Below, in pieces: positions 56,043-64,000 of a stretch of DNA of 64,000 nucleotides (the first letter of the stretch is position 1; every line of letters begins with the position of its first letter). Location: contig NZ_JABWGV010000001.1 of the NCBI RefSeq assembly GCF_013370205.1, positions 620,001 through 684,000 of the forward strand, read 5' to 3'. Under the pieces are notes generated by a model, which saw only the letters and a list, made by a program, of their open reading frames with translations, was not told where the DNA came from and made no database searches. Origin of the DNA: Qipengyuania atrilutea. GTDB lineage: Bacteria; Pseudomonadota; Alphaproteobacteria; Sphingomonadales; Sphingomonadaceae. Position numbers and translations under genes: made by a program.

Positions 56043-56924
56043 TCAAATCAGATCGGCATGCTTCAGGGCGGCGTCGACAGCCGCCCTGGCGTGTTCGCTT
56101 GCGGAACAAAGCGGTAGCCGCACTTCGTCGGTAAAGCCCTCGAGCACTCGCGTGAGGGCATACTTGACCGGAGCGGGCGAGGAATCCTCGAACATCGCAT
56201 AATGAAGCGGGTAAAGCCGGTCGTTGAGCTTACGCGCTTCGACAAGATCGTTGTCGGCGCAGGCTTGCTGGAACTGCGCGCAAAGCGCCGGCGCGACGTT
56301 CGCCGTGACGGAGATACACCCCTTGCCGCCGGCCGCATTGAACGGCAGCGCCAGTTCGTCGTTGCCGGAGAGCTGGCAGAACTCCTTCGATATGCCCATC
56401 CGGTGATCGGCGACGCGGGAAAGATCCTCGCTCGCGTCCTTGATAGCGACGATCTGATCGGGAAAGCGATTGGCAAGCTCGCAGGTCGTTTCCGGAGCGA
56501 TATCGGTTACTGTCCGGCCCGGCACGTTGTAGAGCACGATGGGAAGGTCGCAGTTCTCCGCAAGATAGCTGAAATGCGCGAGCAAACCCGCCTGGCTCGG
56601 CTTGTTGTAATAAGGCGCTACACACAGCCCCGCCGCCGCGCCCGCCTTCTTCGAAAAGTTCATGTGAAGCAAAGCGTTCTGCGTATCGTTACTACCGCAG
56701 CCGGCAATGATAGGAACGCGCCCCGCAGCCTGCTCTACGCAGATTTCGATGACGCGGTGGTGCTCGGCATTGGACAGGGTCGATGCCTCTCCGGTCGTTC
56801 CGCATGGGACGAGTGCAGTGCTGCCATTGTCAATCTGCCAATCGACGAGCCTGCGAAAAGCCGCTTCGTCGAATGTTCCGCCTTTGAACGGCGTTACGAG
56901 CGCAGGGATCGATCCAGCAAACAT
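56043..56924 (-). CDS. dapA: 4-hydroxy-tetrahydrodipicolinate synthase
   Basis: DapA condenses pyruvate and aspartate semialdehyde in lysine and peptidoglycan-precursor synthesis. The 293-residue TIM barrel has the start FAGSIPALVTPFKGG, VPCGTTGEASTLSNAEH, IAGCGSNDTQNAL, the tyrosine motif LYNVPGRT, the Schiff-base lysine in VAIKDASEDLSR and GCISVTANVAP. It lies upstream of smpB and is divergent from the lytic transglycosylase gene. Confidence 0.96.
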   Translation of the reverse strand: MFAGSIPALVTPFKGGTFDEAAFRRLVDWQIDNGSTALVPCGTTGEASTLSNAEHHRVIEICVEQAAGRVPIIAGCGSNDTQNALLHMNFSKKAGAAAGLCVAPYYNKPSQAGLLAHFSYLAENCDLPIVLYNVPGRTVTDIAPETTCELANRFPDQIVAIKDASEDLSRVADHRMGISKEFCQLSGNDELALPFNAAGGKGCISVTANVAPALCAQFQQACADNDLVEARKLNDRLYPLHYAMFEDSSPAPVKYALTRVLEGFTDEVRLPLCSASEHARAAVDAALKHADLI

Positions 56925-57016
56925 CTGTCAAAACCTTCTAAAAATGCTATGCTGCGTACGCGTTACTCGAAGCAATCGCAGTTCATTCAGCGCCTGATAA
57001 GGAGCCCATAGCCAAT

Positions 57017-58978
57017 ATGTCCAGCATGGACCGACTACCCTTTATCGCTATCGCCCTTTCTCTCGTTGCCGCGACGACCGCTTCGAGCCCGTCGACTGCG
57101 CAGAACGCCCGCGTATGGGACGAGGCTCGGCAGGACATGATTGCCCGCGCTCCTACCCAGATCGCTCCCGCCATCGCTCGGTGGGAGGTACTCGCCGCAA
57201 ACCGCGACCTGCGCTTCGACGACTACGCCGGTTTCGTGCTCGCCTACCCCGGCTTTCCGCGCGAAGAGACGCTGCGCATTCGTGCGGAAAACGCGCTCGA
57301 CCGCGAGCCGGTGGGGGCCGAGCGCCTCGTCGCTTTTTTCGACCGCAATCCTCCCCTGACAAATAGCGGCAAGGCGCGCTATGCGCTTGCACTGGCCTCA
57401 TTGAATCGTCCCGAAGCGCTCACCTATGCCCGCGAAGCATGGCGCGGCGGCAACCTGGACGGAACGGCGGAAGCCTATCTCGCCGGCATGTACGGTTCGA
57501 GGTTCAGCGCAGAGGATAACGACGCGCGAATGGAAGCGCTGCTCTGGCAGGACAATCTCGAAGCGGCACGGCGGCAGTTGACACTCGTTTCGCCCGAGCG
57601 GCGCGGCGAGTTTTCCGCCCGGCTCGCGCTGGTCGATCCCGCCATAACCGCCTCGCCGGGAATGCTCGATAACGCAATTGCCAAGGCAAACCCCGGAACG
57701 GTTTACAATCTCTCCCGCTATTACCGGAACAACGGTCAGTTGATGCGCTCGGTCGATCTACTGGCCGGACGCGGCGGCTTCACCGCGCTACCGTTCGATG
57801 CCGAGGCATTTATCGGGGAAGCGCTTCGGGTGGCACGGTCCGCCGGACCAGGCCCGGCACAGCGCATAGCAGCCAAGGTCGACGACCTGTTTGCGCCCGA
57901 AACCGACATCAGCACGCTCTCCTATCGTCTGCGAGACGATTATACCTCGCTCATGTGGCTTGGCGGGACCCAAGCACTGTGGGAGAATGGCGACGCAACC
58001 GGCGCTGCTCCGCTATTCTATCGCTACGGCAACGCTGCGCAAACGCCGCAAACGCGCTCGAAGGGCTTCTACTGGGCTGGTCTCGCCAGCGAGCGGGCCG
58101 GAAATCAGGCCGAAGCACGCCGCTATTTCGATATGGCGGCGGAATACGGCGATCGCTTCTACGGGCAACTGGCGCTCGAAAAGCTCGGCCGCCCGATGCC
58201 GCAGCTGGGTGCAGCGCCGATGCAGGATTTGTCAGACGAGGCTTACAGTCAGTTCTCAAGCGATCCGCTGGTCCAGGCGGTGCGCGAAGTCTCTCGCGGT
58301 GCGCCGTGGAGCATGGGCATTCAGTTCTACCGGGAACTCGCTCAGCGCGCCGATACGGCCGCCGAGCACAAGCTCGTCGCCGATCTCGCGCGCGATATCG
58401 GACGCCGCGACTTGGCGGTAAACGTGACCGAAGCAGCGGGCGCGGACGGGCTGAACCAGTTCGTCGCGCAGGGCTTCCCGACGCTCGAAACACCGCCCGG
58501 ATCGAATTGGACCATGGTCCACGCGATCGCGCGGCAGGAAAGTCAGTTTGCGCAGAACGCGATCAGCCATGCGGGTGCGCGCGGGCTTATGCAACTTATG
58601 CCGGCTACGGCGCGCGAACAGGCGGGCAAGCTCGGCATGAATTACATGAGCGCCGATCTGATCGATTCTCCGAGCTACAACATCCGGCTCGGCGACAGCT
58701 ACTTCGCACGCATGATGGACTATTACGGCGGGGCCTACCCACTCGCGATTGCGGCCTACAACGCCGGTCCCGGCAACGTGAACAAGTGGCTACGCGCCAA
58801 CGGCGATCCCCGCACAGGCAGCATCGACTACGTCACCTGGATCGAGAACATCCCGATCTACGAAACGAAGAACTACGTGCAGCGGGTGATCGAGAATGCC
58901 GTCGTGTACGAGACGCTCTATCCGGAGAAGTCGCGCACAGGCACACCGAAGCTGGCCGGAGACTATCTCCGCCGCTAA
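57017..58978 (+). CDS. Slt70-like soluble lytic murein transglycosylase
   Basis: The 653-residue product has a signal peptide (MDRLPFIAIALSLVAATTASSPSTAQ, from Met4), a long alpha-superhelical N-terminal region with many helical repeats, and a C-terminal SLT domain with catalytic Glu508 in AIARQESQFAQNAISHAGA, GLMQLMPATA and AIAAYNAGPGNVNKWL. It cleaves peptidoglycan between MurNAc and GlcNAc, forming 1,6-anhydro ends. An AAGGAG ribosome-binding site lies upstream. The AmpG-like transporter in this window could import its products. Confidence 0.93.
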   Translation: MSSMDRLPFIAIALSLVAATTASSPSTAQNARVWDEARQDMIARAPTQIAPAIARWEVLAANRDLRFDDYAGFVLAYPGFPREETLRIRAENALDREPVGAERLVAFFDRNPPLTNSGKARYALALASLNRPEALTYAREAWRGGNLDGTAEAYLAGMYGSRFSAEDNDARMEALLWQDNLEAARRQLTLVSPERRGEFSARLALVDPAITASPGMLDNAIAKANPGTVYNLSRYYRNNGQLMRSVDLLAGRGGFTALPFDAEAFIGEALRVARSAGPGPAQRIAAKVDDLFAPETDISTLSYRLRDDYTSLMWLGGTQALWENGDATGAAPLFYRYGNAAQTPQTRSKGFYWAGLASERAGNQAEARRYFDMAAEYGDRFYGQLALEKLGRPMPQLGAAPMQDLSDEAYSQFSSDPLVQAVREVSRGAPWSMGIQFYRELAQRADTAAEHKLVADLARDIGRRDLAVNVTEAAGADGLNQFVAQGFPTLETPPGSNWTMVHAIARQESQFAQNAISHAGARGLMQLMPATAREQAGKLGMNYMSADLIDSPSYNIRLGDSYFARMMDYYGGAYPLAIAAYNAGPGNVNKWLRANGDPRTGSIDYVTWIENIPIYETKNYVQRVIENAVVYETLYPEKSRTGTPKLAGDYLRR

Positions 58979-58988
58979 GGGGCGGTCC

Positions 58989-59507
58989 ATGCTTGGACCG
59001 CTCAACCGTATCGCTTTGGGAGCTTCGTTGGCGTTTTGCGCTGGTAGTGCGGCACTTGCGAAGGACGATCTGGGCCTGTTCTCGGGATGGGCGGCGTTTC
59101 GCGATAGCGAGGTTCCGCGCTGCTACGCGATCGCGAAACCGAAGCCGACCAAGCTGGAACACGATTACGACCCTTACGTGACAGTCGGAACCTGGCCGCG
59201 CAGCAAGGTCCGCAATCAGGTGCATTTTCGTATGGCGCGAGAAATGTCGCCCAAGACCACGATTTCGCTAAGGGTTGGAAAGCGCAGCTTCCTCCTTACC
59301 GGCGGCGGCGGTGATGCCTGGGCGCGCGATCGCACTATGGATGCAGCGATCGTCGCCGCCATGCGCTCCGCGGAAACGATGGTCGTTCGCGCGCGCGATG
59401 CGTCCGGCAAACCATTTTCCAATACCTATTTGCTCAGGGGCGCCGCCACCGCCATCGATGCGGCGACAGTTGCGTGCGCGCAGATCAAGCGCCGCGGTAT
59501 TTTCTAG
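58989..59507 (+). CDS. secreted protein, resembling invasion-associated locus B
   Basis: The 172-residue product has a signal peptide (1-24, ending SAALAKDD), then LGLFSGWAAFRDSEVPRCYAIAKP, GTWPRSKVRNQVHFRMARE and SFLLTGGGGDAWARD. The GWAAF...RCYA and VHFRM motifs recall the IalB family, but the match is not strong. It begins 10 bases after the transglycosylase stop, so probably shares its transcript. Confidence 0.7.
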   Translation: MLGPLNRIALGASLAFCAGSAALAKDDLGLFSGWAAFRDSEVPRCYAIAKPKPTKLEHDYDPYVTVGTWPRSKVRNQVHFRMAREMSPKTTISLRVGKRSFLLTGGGGDAWARDRTMDAAIVAAMRSAETMVVRARDASGKPFSNTYLLRGAATAIDAATVACAQIKRRGIF

Positions 59508-59516
59508 CGCACAGCA

Positions 59517-59546
59517 AAACGGCCGGAAGCGCGAAGCTCCCGGCCG
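59517..59546 (-). terminator. Rho-independent terminator of the outer-membrane protein gene
   Basis: CGGCCGG-A-AGC (59520-59530) pairs with GCT-C-CCGGCCG (59536-59546). On the minus strand the stem is followed by TTTT (complement of 59516-59519). It also lies between two convergent genes and could act in both directions. Confidence 0.7.
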
Positions 59547-59573
59547 CTGCCGTTCGTATCGTTTCAGTTCCGC

Positions 59574-60239
59574 TTAGAAGCGGTAGCCGACGCCCAGCAT
59601 GACCTGGTGGCGGTCGGTATCGATATCGAAGCGTTCGCTGTCCGGAGTGTCTTCCGCAAAGTCGAGTTCAGCCTCGCTGTAGTTCGAATAACGATATTCG
59701 AGCTTGGCGAAGGTGTTTTCGCTTAGCGCATATTCCGCGCCAGCGCCGATGCGGTAACCGTCGGTATCGATATCCTGGTTGAAGTCGTTCGTCCCGTCAT
59801 TCGACAGAATGTTGTACTTCGCGTTGGTGTATCCGCCCTTTGCATAAACGAGCAGGTTCGGGCTCGCGAGAACGCCGGCACGCACGCCGAGATACAGATC
59901 GCGGCCGGTTTCGACGTTGCCGAAGCCGAAGCCTTCGAAATCACCATCTTCGAACTCGGTCTCTGCGGTCGATCCGGTCAGTTCGGCTTCAGCACCCACA
60001 AGTAGCGAGCCGAGGGCGATGTCGTATCCGACGCCCGCGCCGTACACGAGGCCTTCGATCGTCTGGTCGTTGTTGTCGGTACCGTCGTCGTCGATGTCGC
60101 TGCCCGCCTTGCTGGCATCGAAACCGGCGAGCACTTCGACCCGCGGACCGGTGAATGCCTCATTGGTGCTTTGTGCGAAGGCAGGTGTCGCACCTGCGGC
60201 CAGTGCACTCGCGGCGAGAAGAATAGCAGTGTATTTCAT
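59574..60239 (-). CDS. outer-membrane beta-barrel protein (OmpA-like/Omp25 type)
   Basis: The 221-residue product has a signal peptide (1-22, ending PAFAQS), alternating hydrophobic strands such as GLVYGAGVGYDIALGSLLVGAEAELTG, RDLYLGVRAGVLASPNLLVYAKGGYTNAKY and FAKLEYRYSNYSEAEL, and a C-terminal HQVMLGVGYRF ending in phenylalanine, the outer-membrane insertion signal. The family is the Omp25/31-like or OmpA-like eight-strand barrel. Acidic loops (DTDG, DDDGTDNND) may bind cations. A CGGAG ribosome-binding site precedes it. Confidence 0.88.
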   Translation of the reverse strand: MKYTAILLAASALAAGATPAFAQSTNEAFTGPRVEVLAGFDASKAGSDIDDDGTDNNDQTIEGLVYGAGVGYDIALGSLLVGAEAELTGSTAETEFEDGDFEGFGFGNVETGRDLYLGVRAGVLASPNLLVYAKGGYTNAKYNILSNDGTNDFNQDIDTDGYRIGAGAEYALSENTFAKLEYRYSNYSEAELDFAEDTPDSERFDIDTDRHQVMLGVGYRF

Positions 60240-60471
60240 TATTTACTCCGTTGGTATTCGGGGCGCGTATTTTTGCGCCTCGCCCTACCCAAACAGGAGA
60301 ACGGGCCGCGCAGTTTCATTAACAGAAGACAACAACAATCTGTTGTTTTTGCGCAACATTACAATCGACAAACGACCGTAAATTGTCGCCGAAACGTGGG
60401 AACCGGTCGCTGCAGTATGCCGTTAGCGCGCGATGCTTGGCCTTGAGCACCATTACGCCTATATCTTTCGC

Positions 60472-61719
60472 ATGGCCGACACTGCTTTGATTTCTATCCC
60501 CGGACCCGTGGATCCGGTTCCCGTTCCGCGCGCGCCAATAACGCCGCGCAGCGACGGACGAACCGACCTACTCGGCCTTCCGAAAGCCGACATTCGCATC
60601 CTTCTCCTCAGTGCAGGTCTCGATGAAAAACAGGCGAAGCTGCGCGCCAAGCAAATCTTCCATTGGATCTACCACCGCGGCGTCACCGAATTCGACGCTA
60701 TGACGGACATCGGCAAGGAAATGCGCCCATGGCTGGCAGAGCGCTTTGTTATCGGCCGGCCCAATGTCGTCGAGGCGCAACACAGCACCGACGGCACGCG
60801 CAAATGGCTGCTTCAGACCGCCGACGGCCACGAGTTCGAGATGGTTTTCATCCCAGACGAAACGCGCGGCACGTTATGTGTATCGAGCCAGGTCGGATGC
60901 ACGCTCAACTGCACCTTCTGTCATACCGGTACGATGCGGCTCGTCCGTAACCTTACGCCGGGCGAAATCGTCGGGCAGGTCATGCTAGCGCGCGATGCAC
61001 TGGAGGAATGGCCGAAGGGCAAAATGGATTTCGGCGACGAAGAAACCGCAAGCGACTACCGCACCGACGGGCGGCTTCTTACCAACATCGTCATGATGGG
61101 CATGGGCGAGCCGCTCTACAATTTCGACAATGTGAAAGCAGCACTCAACCTCGTGATGGACGGCGAGGGTCTCGCCCTCTCGCGGCGCCGGATCACGCTG
61201 TCGACCAGCGGCGTCGTGCCGATGATGGAGCGCTGCGGCGAGGAAATCGGAGTGAACCTTGCGGTATCGCTGCATGCAGTGACGAAGGAAGTGCGCGATG
61301 AAATCGTTCCCCTTAACCGCAAGTACGGGATTGAGGAACTGCTCGCCGCCTGCAAGGCTTACCCCAGTGCGTCGAATGCGCGGCGCATCACCTTCGAATA
61401 CGTGATGCTCAAGAACAAGAACGACAGCGATGAGGATGCGCGCGAACTCGTCCGGCTGATCAAATCGTATGATCTGCCTGCCAAGGTGAACCTCATTCCG
61501 TTCAACCCGTGGCCCGGCTCTGCCTACGAATGCTCAACGCCCGAGCGGATCAAGTCGTTCAGCAGCATTGTGTTCGACGCCGGCATCAGCGCCCCGGTTC
61601 GAACGCCGCGCGGGCGCGATATCGATGCAGCCTGCGGACAGCTCAAGACGGCGGCGCAGAAGAAGAGTCGCGCCGAGCGCGACCGCGAGGCTGCAGAGGC
61701 GGAGAATGCTCCCGCGTGA
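60472..61719 (+). CDS. rlmN: 23S rRNA (adenine(2503)-C(2))-methyltransferase
   Basis: RlmN is a radical-SAM enzyme that methylates C2 of A2503 in 23S rRNA and A37 in tRNAs. The 415-residue product has the iron-sulfur cluster Cys143-x3-Cys147-x2-Cys150 ([12 protein letters not shown]) and the two catalytic cysteines of the family, Cys136 (GTLCVSSQ) and Cys388 (DIDAACGQL). [17 protein letters not shown] and the C-terminal end are normal. I use ATG 60472. It overlaps the next gene by four bases. Confidence 0.96.
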   Translation: MADTALISIPGPVDPVPVPRAPITPRSDGRTDLLGLPKADIRILLLSAGLDEKQAKLRAKQIFHWIYHRGVTEFDAMTDIGKEMRPWLAERFVIGRPNVVEAQHSTDGTRKWLLQTADGHEFEMVFIPDETRGTLCVSSQVGCTLNCTFCHTGTMRLVRNLTPGEIVGQVMLARDALEEWPKGKMDFGDEETASDYRTDGRLLTNIVMMGMGEPLYNFDNVKAALNLVMDGEGLALSRRRITLSTSGVVPMMERCGEEIGVNLAVSLHAVTKEVRDEIVPLNRKYGIEELLAACKAYPSASNARRITFEYVMLKNKNDSDEDARELVRLIKSYDLPAKVNLIPFNPWPGSAYECSTPERIKSFSSIVFDAGISAPVRTPRGRDIDAACGQLKTAAQKKSRAERDREAAEAENAPA

Positions 61720-62324
61720 GCTTCGACGCCGAAACGCTGGCGTATTACGAAAAGACTGCGCCGCATTATACGGCCAGTTCTGCCGAGGATCGCCACCGGC
61801 TGCTCGACCCGTTTCTCGATCTTCTCGAACTTGGCGCCTTTATTCTTGAGCTCGGTTGCGGAGCCGGGCGCGATGCGGCGCATATGCTGGCACGCGGATT
61901 TAAGGTCGATGCGACCGACGGATCGAAGGCGATGGTGCGCAAAGCGAACGAACGGCACGCGGTGGGTGCGCGAGTGATGCGCTTCGACGAACTGAACGCG
62001 GTCGAGACCTACGATGCGATTTGGGCTCATGCGAGCTTGCATCATCTTCCGCGCGCCGACCTTCGTCCTATCCTCGATGCGGTGCACCGAGCATTGCGAC
62101 CCGGTGGCTGGCATTTCGCGAACTACAAGCTGGGCGATCTCGAGCATCCGGAGGAAGGGCGGGACATTTCGGGTCGTTGGGCAAGCTTGCCTTCGCCAGA
62201 GTGGCTGGACGCCGTGTATGCCCAAGCGGGTTTTGCGATCGCCGAAAGGCATTCTTATCGCGCTGGCAGCAGCGACGGAACGCGGCGCGACTGGCTCGCC
62301 TTGTTTGCGCAGGCGCTGCCCTAG
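61716..62324 (+). CDS. class I SAM-dependent methyltransferase
   Basis: The 202-residue product has motif [54 protein letters not shown] and [14 protein letters not shown], which places it with UbiE/Methyltransf_11-type enzymes; the substrate is unknown. The GTG at 61716 overlaps the rlmN stop (GTGA). I prefer it to the longer upstream frame, which lies inside rlmN. Confidence 0.85.
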   Translation: MSFDAETLAYYEKTAPHYTASSAEDRHRLLDPFLDLLELGAFILELGCGAGRDAAHMLARGFKVDATDGSKAMVRKANERHAVGARVMRFDELNAVETYDAIWAHASLHHLPRADLRPILDAVHRALRPGGWHFANYKLGDLEHPEEGRDISGRWASLPSPEWLDAVYAQAGFAIAERHSYRAGSSDGTRRDWLALFAQALP

Positions 62325-62460
62325 AACATCACCTTACCGGCGCGAAACAACCGTTCGGCGCGCGTTTTCGCATTAAGCATACCGGTTCATCTGGCGTTGT
62401 GGACCTCGAAGCGAGACCGGGAATTGTAAGAAACATATGTAAGTTTTGCCAAGGAACAGG

Positions 62461-62835
62461 ATGATGAAAAAGTTCGCTCTCGCATTCGCCGCCGCCACCA
62501 TGATGGTTCCGACCGCTCCCGTGCTCGCAGACCCGCCGCCCCACGCAAAGGCCTATGGCAAGCGCGCCAAGGACCGTATGTACGACGCTCGCGGGCGCTA
62601 TTACGAGCCGCGGGTGCTGCGCCGCGACGACCGTGTGTGGCGCGGTGACGACGGGCGTTACTACTGCAAGCGCGATAACGGCACGACGGGTCTCGTCATC
62701 GGCGCTGCTGTCGGCGCGCTCGCCGGTCACGAAATCGCTGGCCGCGGCGACCGCACGCTCGGCGCGATCATCGGCGCCGTGGGCGGCGGCCTTCTGGGCC
62801 GTGAGATCGACAAGGGCGATCTGAAGTGTCGCTGA
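62461..62835 (+). CDS. glycine-zipper 2TM-domain exported protein
   Basis: The 124-residue product has a signal peptide (ATG ATG start, MMKKFALAFAAATMMVPTAPVLA), a basic Tyr/Arg-rich middle (DRMYDARGRYYEP; RDDRVWRGDDGRYYCKRDN) and a C-terminal glycine zipper, TGLVIGAAVGALAGHEIAG...LGAIIGAVGGGLLGREI. Such proteins are envelope or outer-membrane lipoprotein-like; here there is no lipobox. An AAGGAACAGG site precedes it, and a strong terminator follows. Confidence 0.82.
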   Translation: MMKKFALAFAAATMMVPTAPVLADPPPHAKAYGKRAKDRMYDARGRYYEPRVLRRDDRVWRGDDGRYYCKRDNGTTGLVIGAAVGALAGHEIAGRGDRTLGAIIGAVGGGLLGREIDKGDLKCR

Positions 62836-62861
62836 TCCACTGACGACGATTGAACTCGAAG

Positions 62862-62898
62862 CGCCGCCGCTCCGCTCGGAACGGCGGCGTTTTCTTTG
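62862..62898 (+). terminator. Rho-independent terminator after the glycine-zipper gene
   Basis: CGCCGCCG (62862-62869) pairs exactly with CGGCGGCG (62882-62889), followed by TTTTCTTTG. Confidence 0.88.
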
Positions 62899-62955
62899 TT
62901 TGTCAGCAAGAGCGCCCTTCCCCCGCCGCCCTCGATCTGCTTTCGTAACTTGGCG

Positions 62956-63726
62956 ATGAAAGACCGTGCCGTTCTCATCACCGGTGGAGGAAAGCGTATC
63001 GGCGCCGCGACGGCACGGGCGTTCGATGCTGCCGGGTGGCATGTCGTGATCCACTACCGGCGATCGGAGGTGGAAGCGAAGGCGCTCGCACGCACGTTGC
63101 GCTCCGCCGAGATTGTGCAGTGTGACCTTGCCGACGAGGCGGCCAGCGCCGCAATGGTCGAAGAGCTGGCAAGCCGCCTTCCCGACTGGCGCTGCCTCGT
63201 CAACAATGCCTCGATCTTCCTGCCCGACGAAGTTATCGCGCTCGATAGCGCGACGTATGACAAGGTCACGAAGATCAACGCGAAAGCGCCTGCCATGCTC
63301 TCGCAGACCTTTCTGCACCAAGCCCGCTCTACCGTGGGCCGCTGCGTCATCAACGTCACCGATCAGAAGCTCGCGAACCCGAATCCGGACTTCTTCTCTT
63401 ATACGATGAGCAAACACGCACTCGGCGGCGCGATCCGTCCCCTCGCGATGGGGGCGGCGGGCCCGGCTGACCGGGTTTACGGACTTGCACCGGGCGCGAT
63501 CCTGCCGAGCCACGACCAGAGCGAAGCGGAAGCCGAAGCCTCCCACCGAATGAACCTGCTCGGCAGACGGACAGAGGCGGCCGAAATCGCCGACGCGGCG
63601 GTGTTCCTTGCCGAGGGACATCTGGCGAACGGGGAAACGCTGTTCGTCGATTCCGGTCAGCACTTGCTCTCGCAGTCTCGCGACGTCATCTATCTCGCGC
63701 GCGGACAGGAGACAGATCATGGATAA
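62956..63726 (+). CDS. short-chain dehydrogenase/reductase
   Basis: The 256-residue product has the nucleotide-binding LITGGGKRIGAATARAF, an Arg-Arg pair at the end of the second beta strand (HYRRSEVEAKAL) that favours NADP, LVNNASIFLPDE and the YTMSKHAL catalytic Tyr-x3-Lys. It resembles pteridine reductase/FolM-type SDRs, but the substrate is not fixed. ATG 62956 is chosen over an upstream start that overlaps the terminator. It overlaps the cytochrome gene by 8 bases. Confidence 0.85.
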   Translation: MKDRAVLITGGGKRIGAATARAFDAAGWHVVIHYRRSEVEAKALARTLRSAEIVQCDLADEAASAAMVEELASRLPDWRCLVNNASIFLPDEVIALDSATYDKVTKINAKAPAMLSQTFLHQARSTVGRCVINVTDQKLANPNPDFFSYTMSKHALGGAIRPLAMGAAGPADRVYGLAPGAILPSHDQSEAEAEASHRMNLLGRRTEAAEIADAAVFLAEGHLANGETLFVDSGQHLLSQSRDVIYLARGQETDHG

Positions 63727-64000
63727 GACGAAGCGGCACCGGCTCTCGACGCGCGCCTGGCACTGGATCAACCTTCTTTGCGTGGTCATCCTGTTCATGT
63801 CAGGCCTTAACATCTCGAACGCACACCGCTTTCTCTACTGGGGCGACTACGGCTTCCAGCCGAGCGAGGCGTGGCTGGTCGTGCCGCGCTTCCCGGCATG
63901 GGCGACGATCCCCGACTTCTACGATCTCGCGCAGGCGCGCGACTGGCACAATCTGTTCGCCTGGCCGTTCGCCCTCGTTCTCCTGTTCATGTGGGCGGCA
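63719..64000 (+). CDS. cytochrome b/b6-domain membrane protein, partial
   Basis: About 94 residues are visible before the window ends. RAWHWINLLCVVILFMSGLNIS forms the first helix, with His14 as a likely heme ligand, and ARDWHNLFAWPFALVLLFMW begins the second, with a further His. This is the pattern of cytochrome b561-like subunits that serve molybdopterin oxidoreductases; the catalytic subunit, if present, would be downstream. The start overlaps the SDR by 8 bases. Confidence 0.85.
   Translation, partial: MDKTKRHRLSTRAWHWINLLCVVILFMSGLNISNAHRFLYWGDYGFQPSEAWLVVPRFPAWATIPDFYDLAQARDWHNLFAWPFALVLLFMWAA

Noticed and set aside
62329-63813. 494-residue open frame on the minus strand across the glycine-zipper and SDR genes
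   Set aside because: It crosses two well-supported genes, a terminator and a promoter gap, so it cannot be a real gene.

Overview
The window is chromosomal DNA, GC-rich and densely coded, from an alphaproteobacterium. The best guess is Sphingomonadales, probably the Erythrobacter/Qipengyuania/Altererythrobacter group. The grounds are the CckA and CpdR cell-cycle regulators, an F0 ATP synthase cluster with both b' and b subunits, the lapA-pyrF-trpFBA-accD-folC order, a class II EPSP synthase, an S16 protein with a long acidic tail, and GTTC-N7-GTTC SOS boxes. This is inferred from gene content, not from a database search. I see no integrase, transposase, phage gene or CRISPR array.

Layout. 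1-6.7 kb (minus): a partial S9 peptidase, then the translation cluster ffh-rpsP-rimM-trmD-rplS, interrupted by a small membrane protein gene and by a plus-strand flavin reductase whose start is damaged, then tRNA-Ala(GGC). 6.8-13.7 kb: an FYDLN zinc-ribbon protein, aroA-(membrane protein)-cmk, a YSC84-like lipoprotein, rpsA, gloB and a flavoprotein. 13.8-16.4 kb (minus): F0 ATP synthase atpI-atpB-atpE-b'-b with a structured atpE/b' gap. 16.6-19.4 kb: a large DUF3857/transglutaminase/TPR protein. 19.5-27.5 kb (plus): purB, lapA-like, pyrF, trpF, trpB, a small membrane protein, trpA, accD, folC. 27.5-32.9 kb: an AmpG-like transporter, a Rieske oxygenase with a DUF6445-like partner, an RsuA-family pseudouridine synthase, rsmD and a Met-rich secreted repeat protein.

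33-47.5 kb: UvrD/PcrA helicase, a methyltransferase, an RhlE-like helicase, a D-2-hydroxyacid dehydrogenase, SapC, N-formylglutamate amidohydrolase, cpdR, tRNA-Val(GAC), icd, a GNAT-nitrilase fusion, a KefC-type antiporter and a small hydrophilic protein. 47.5-57 kb (minus): alaS, a GST, recA, cckA, a DUF2062 protein, smpB, dapA. 57-64 kb: a lytic transglycosylase, a secreted protein, an outer-membrane beta-barrel protein, rlmN, a methyltransferase, a glycine-zipper protein, an SDR and a partial cytochrome b.

The main themes are translation and ribosome biogenesis, tryptophan/pyrimidine/fatty-acid biosynthesis, DNA repair under two LexA-type sites (recA, uvrD), and the CckA-CpdR cell-cycle pathway with nearby CtrA-like half-sites. 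The most unusual signals are non-coding or architectural: conserved operons split by small membrane protein genes, ribosome-binding sites buried in inverted repeats, and a flavin reductase with an amber codon and no normal start.
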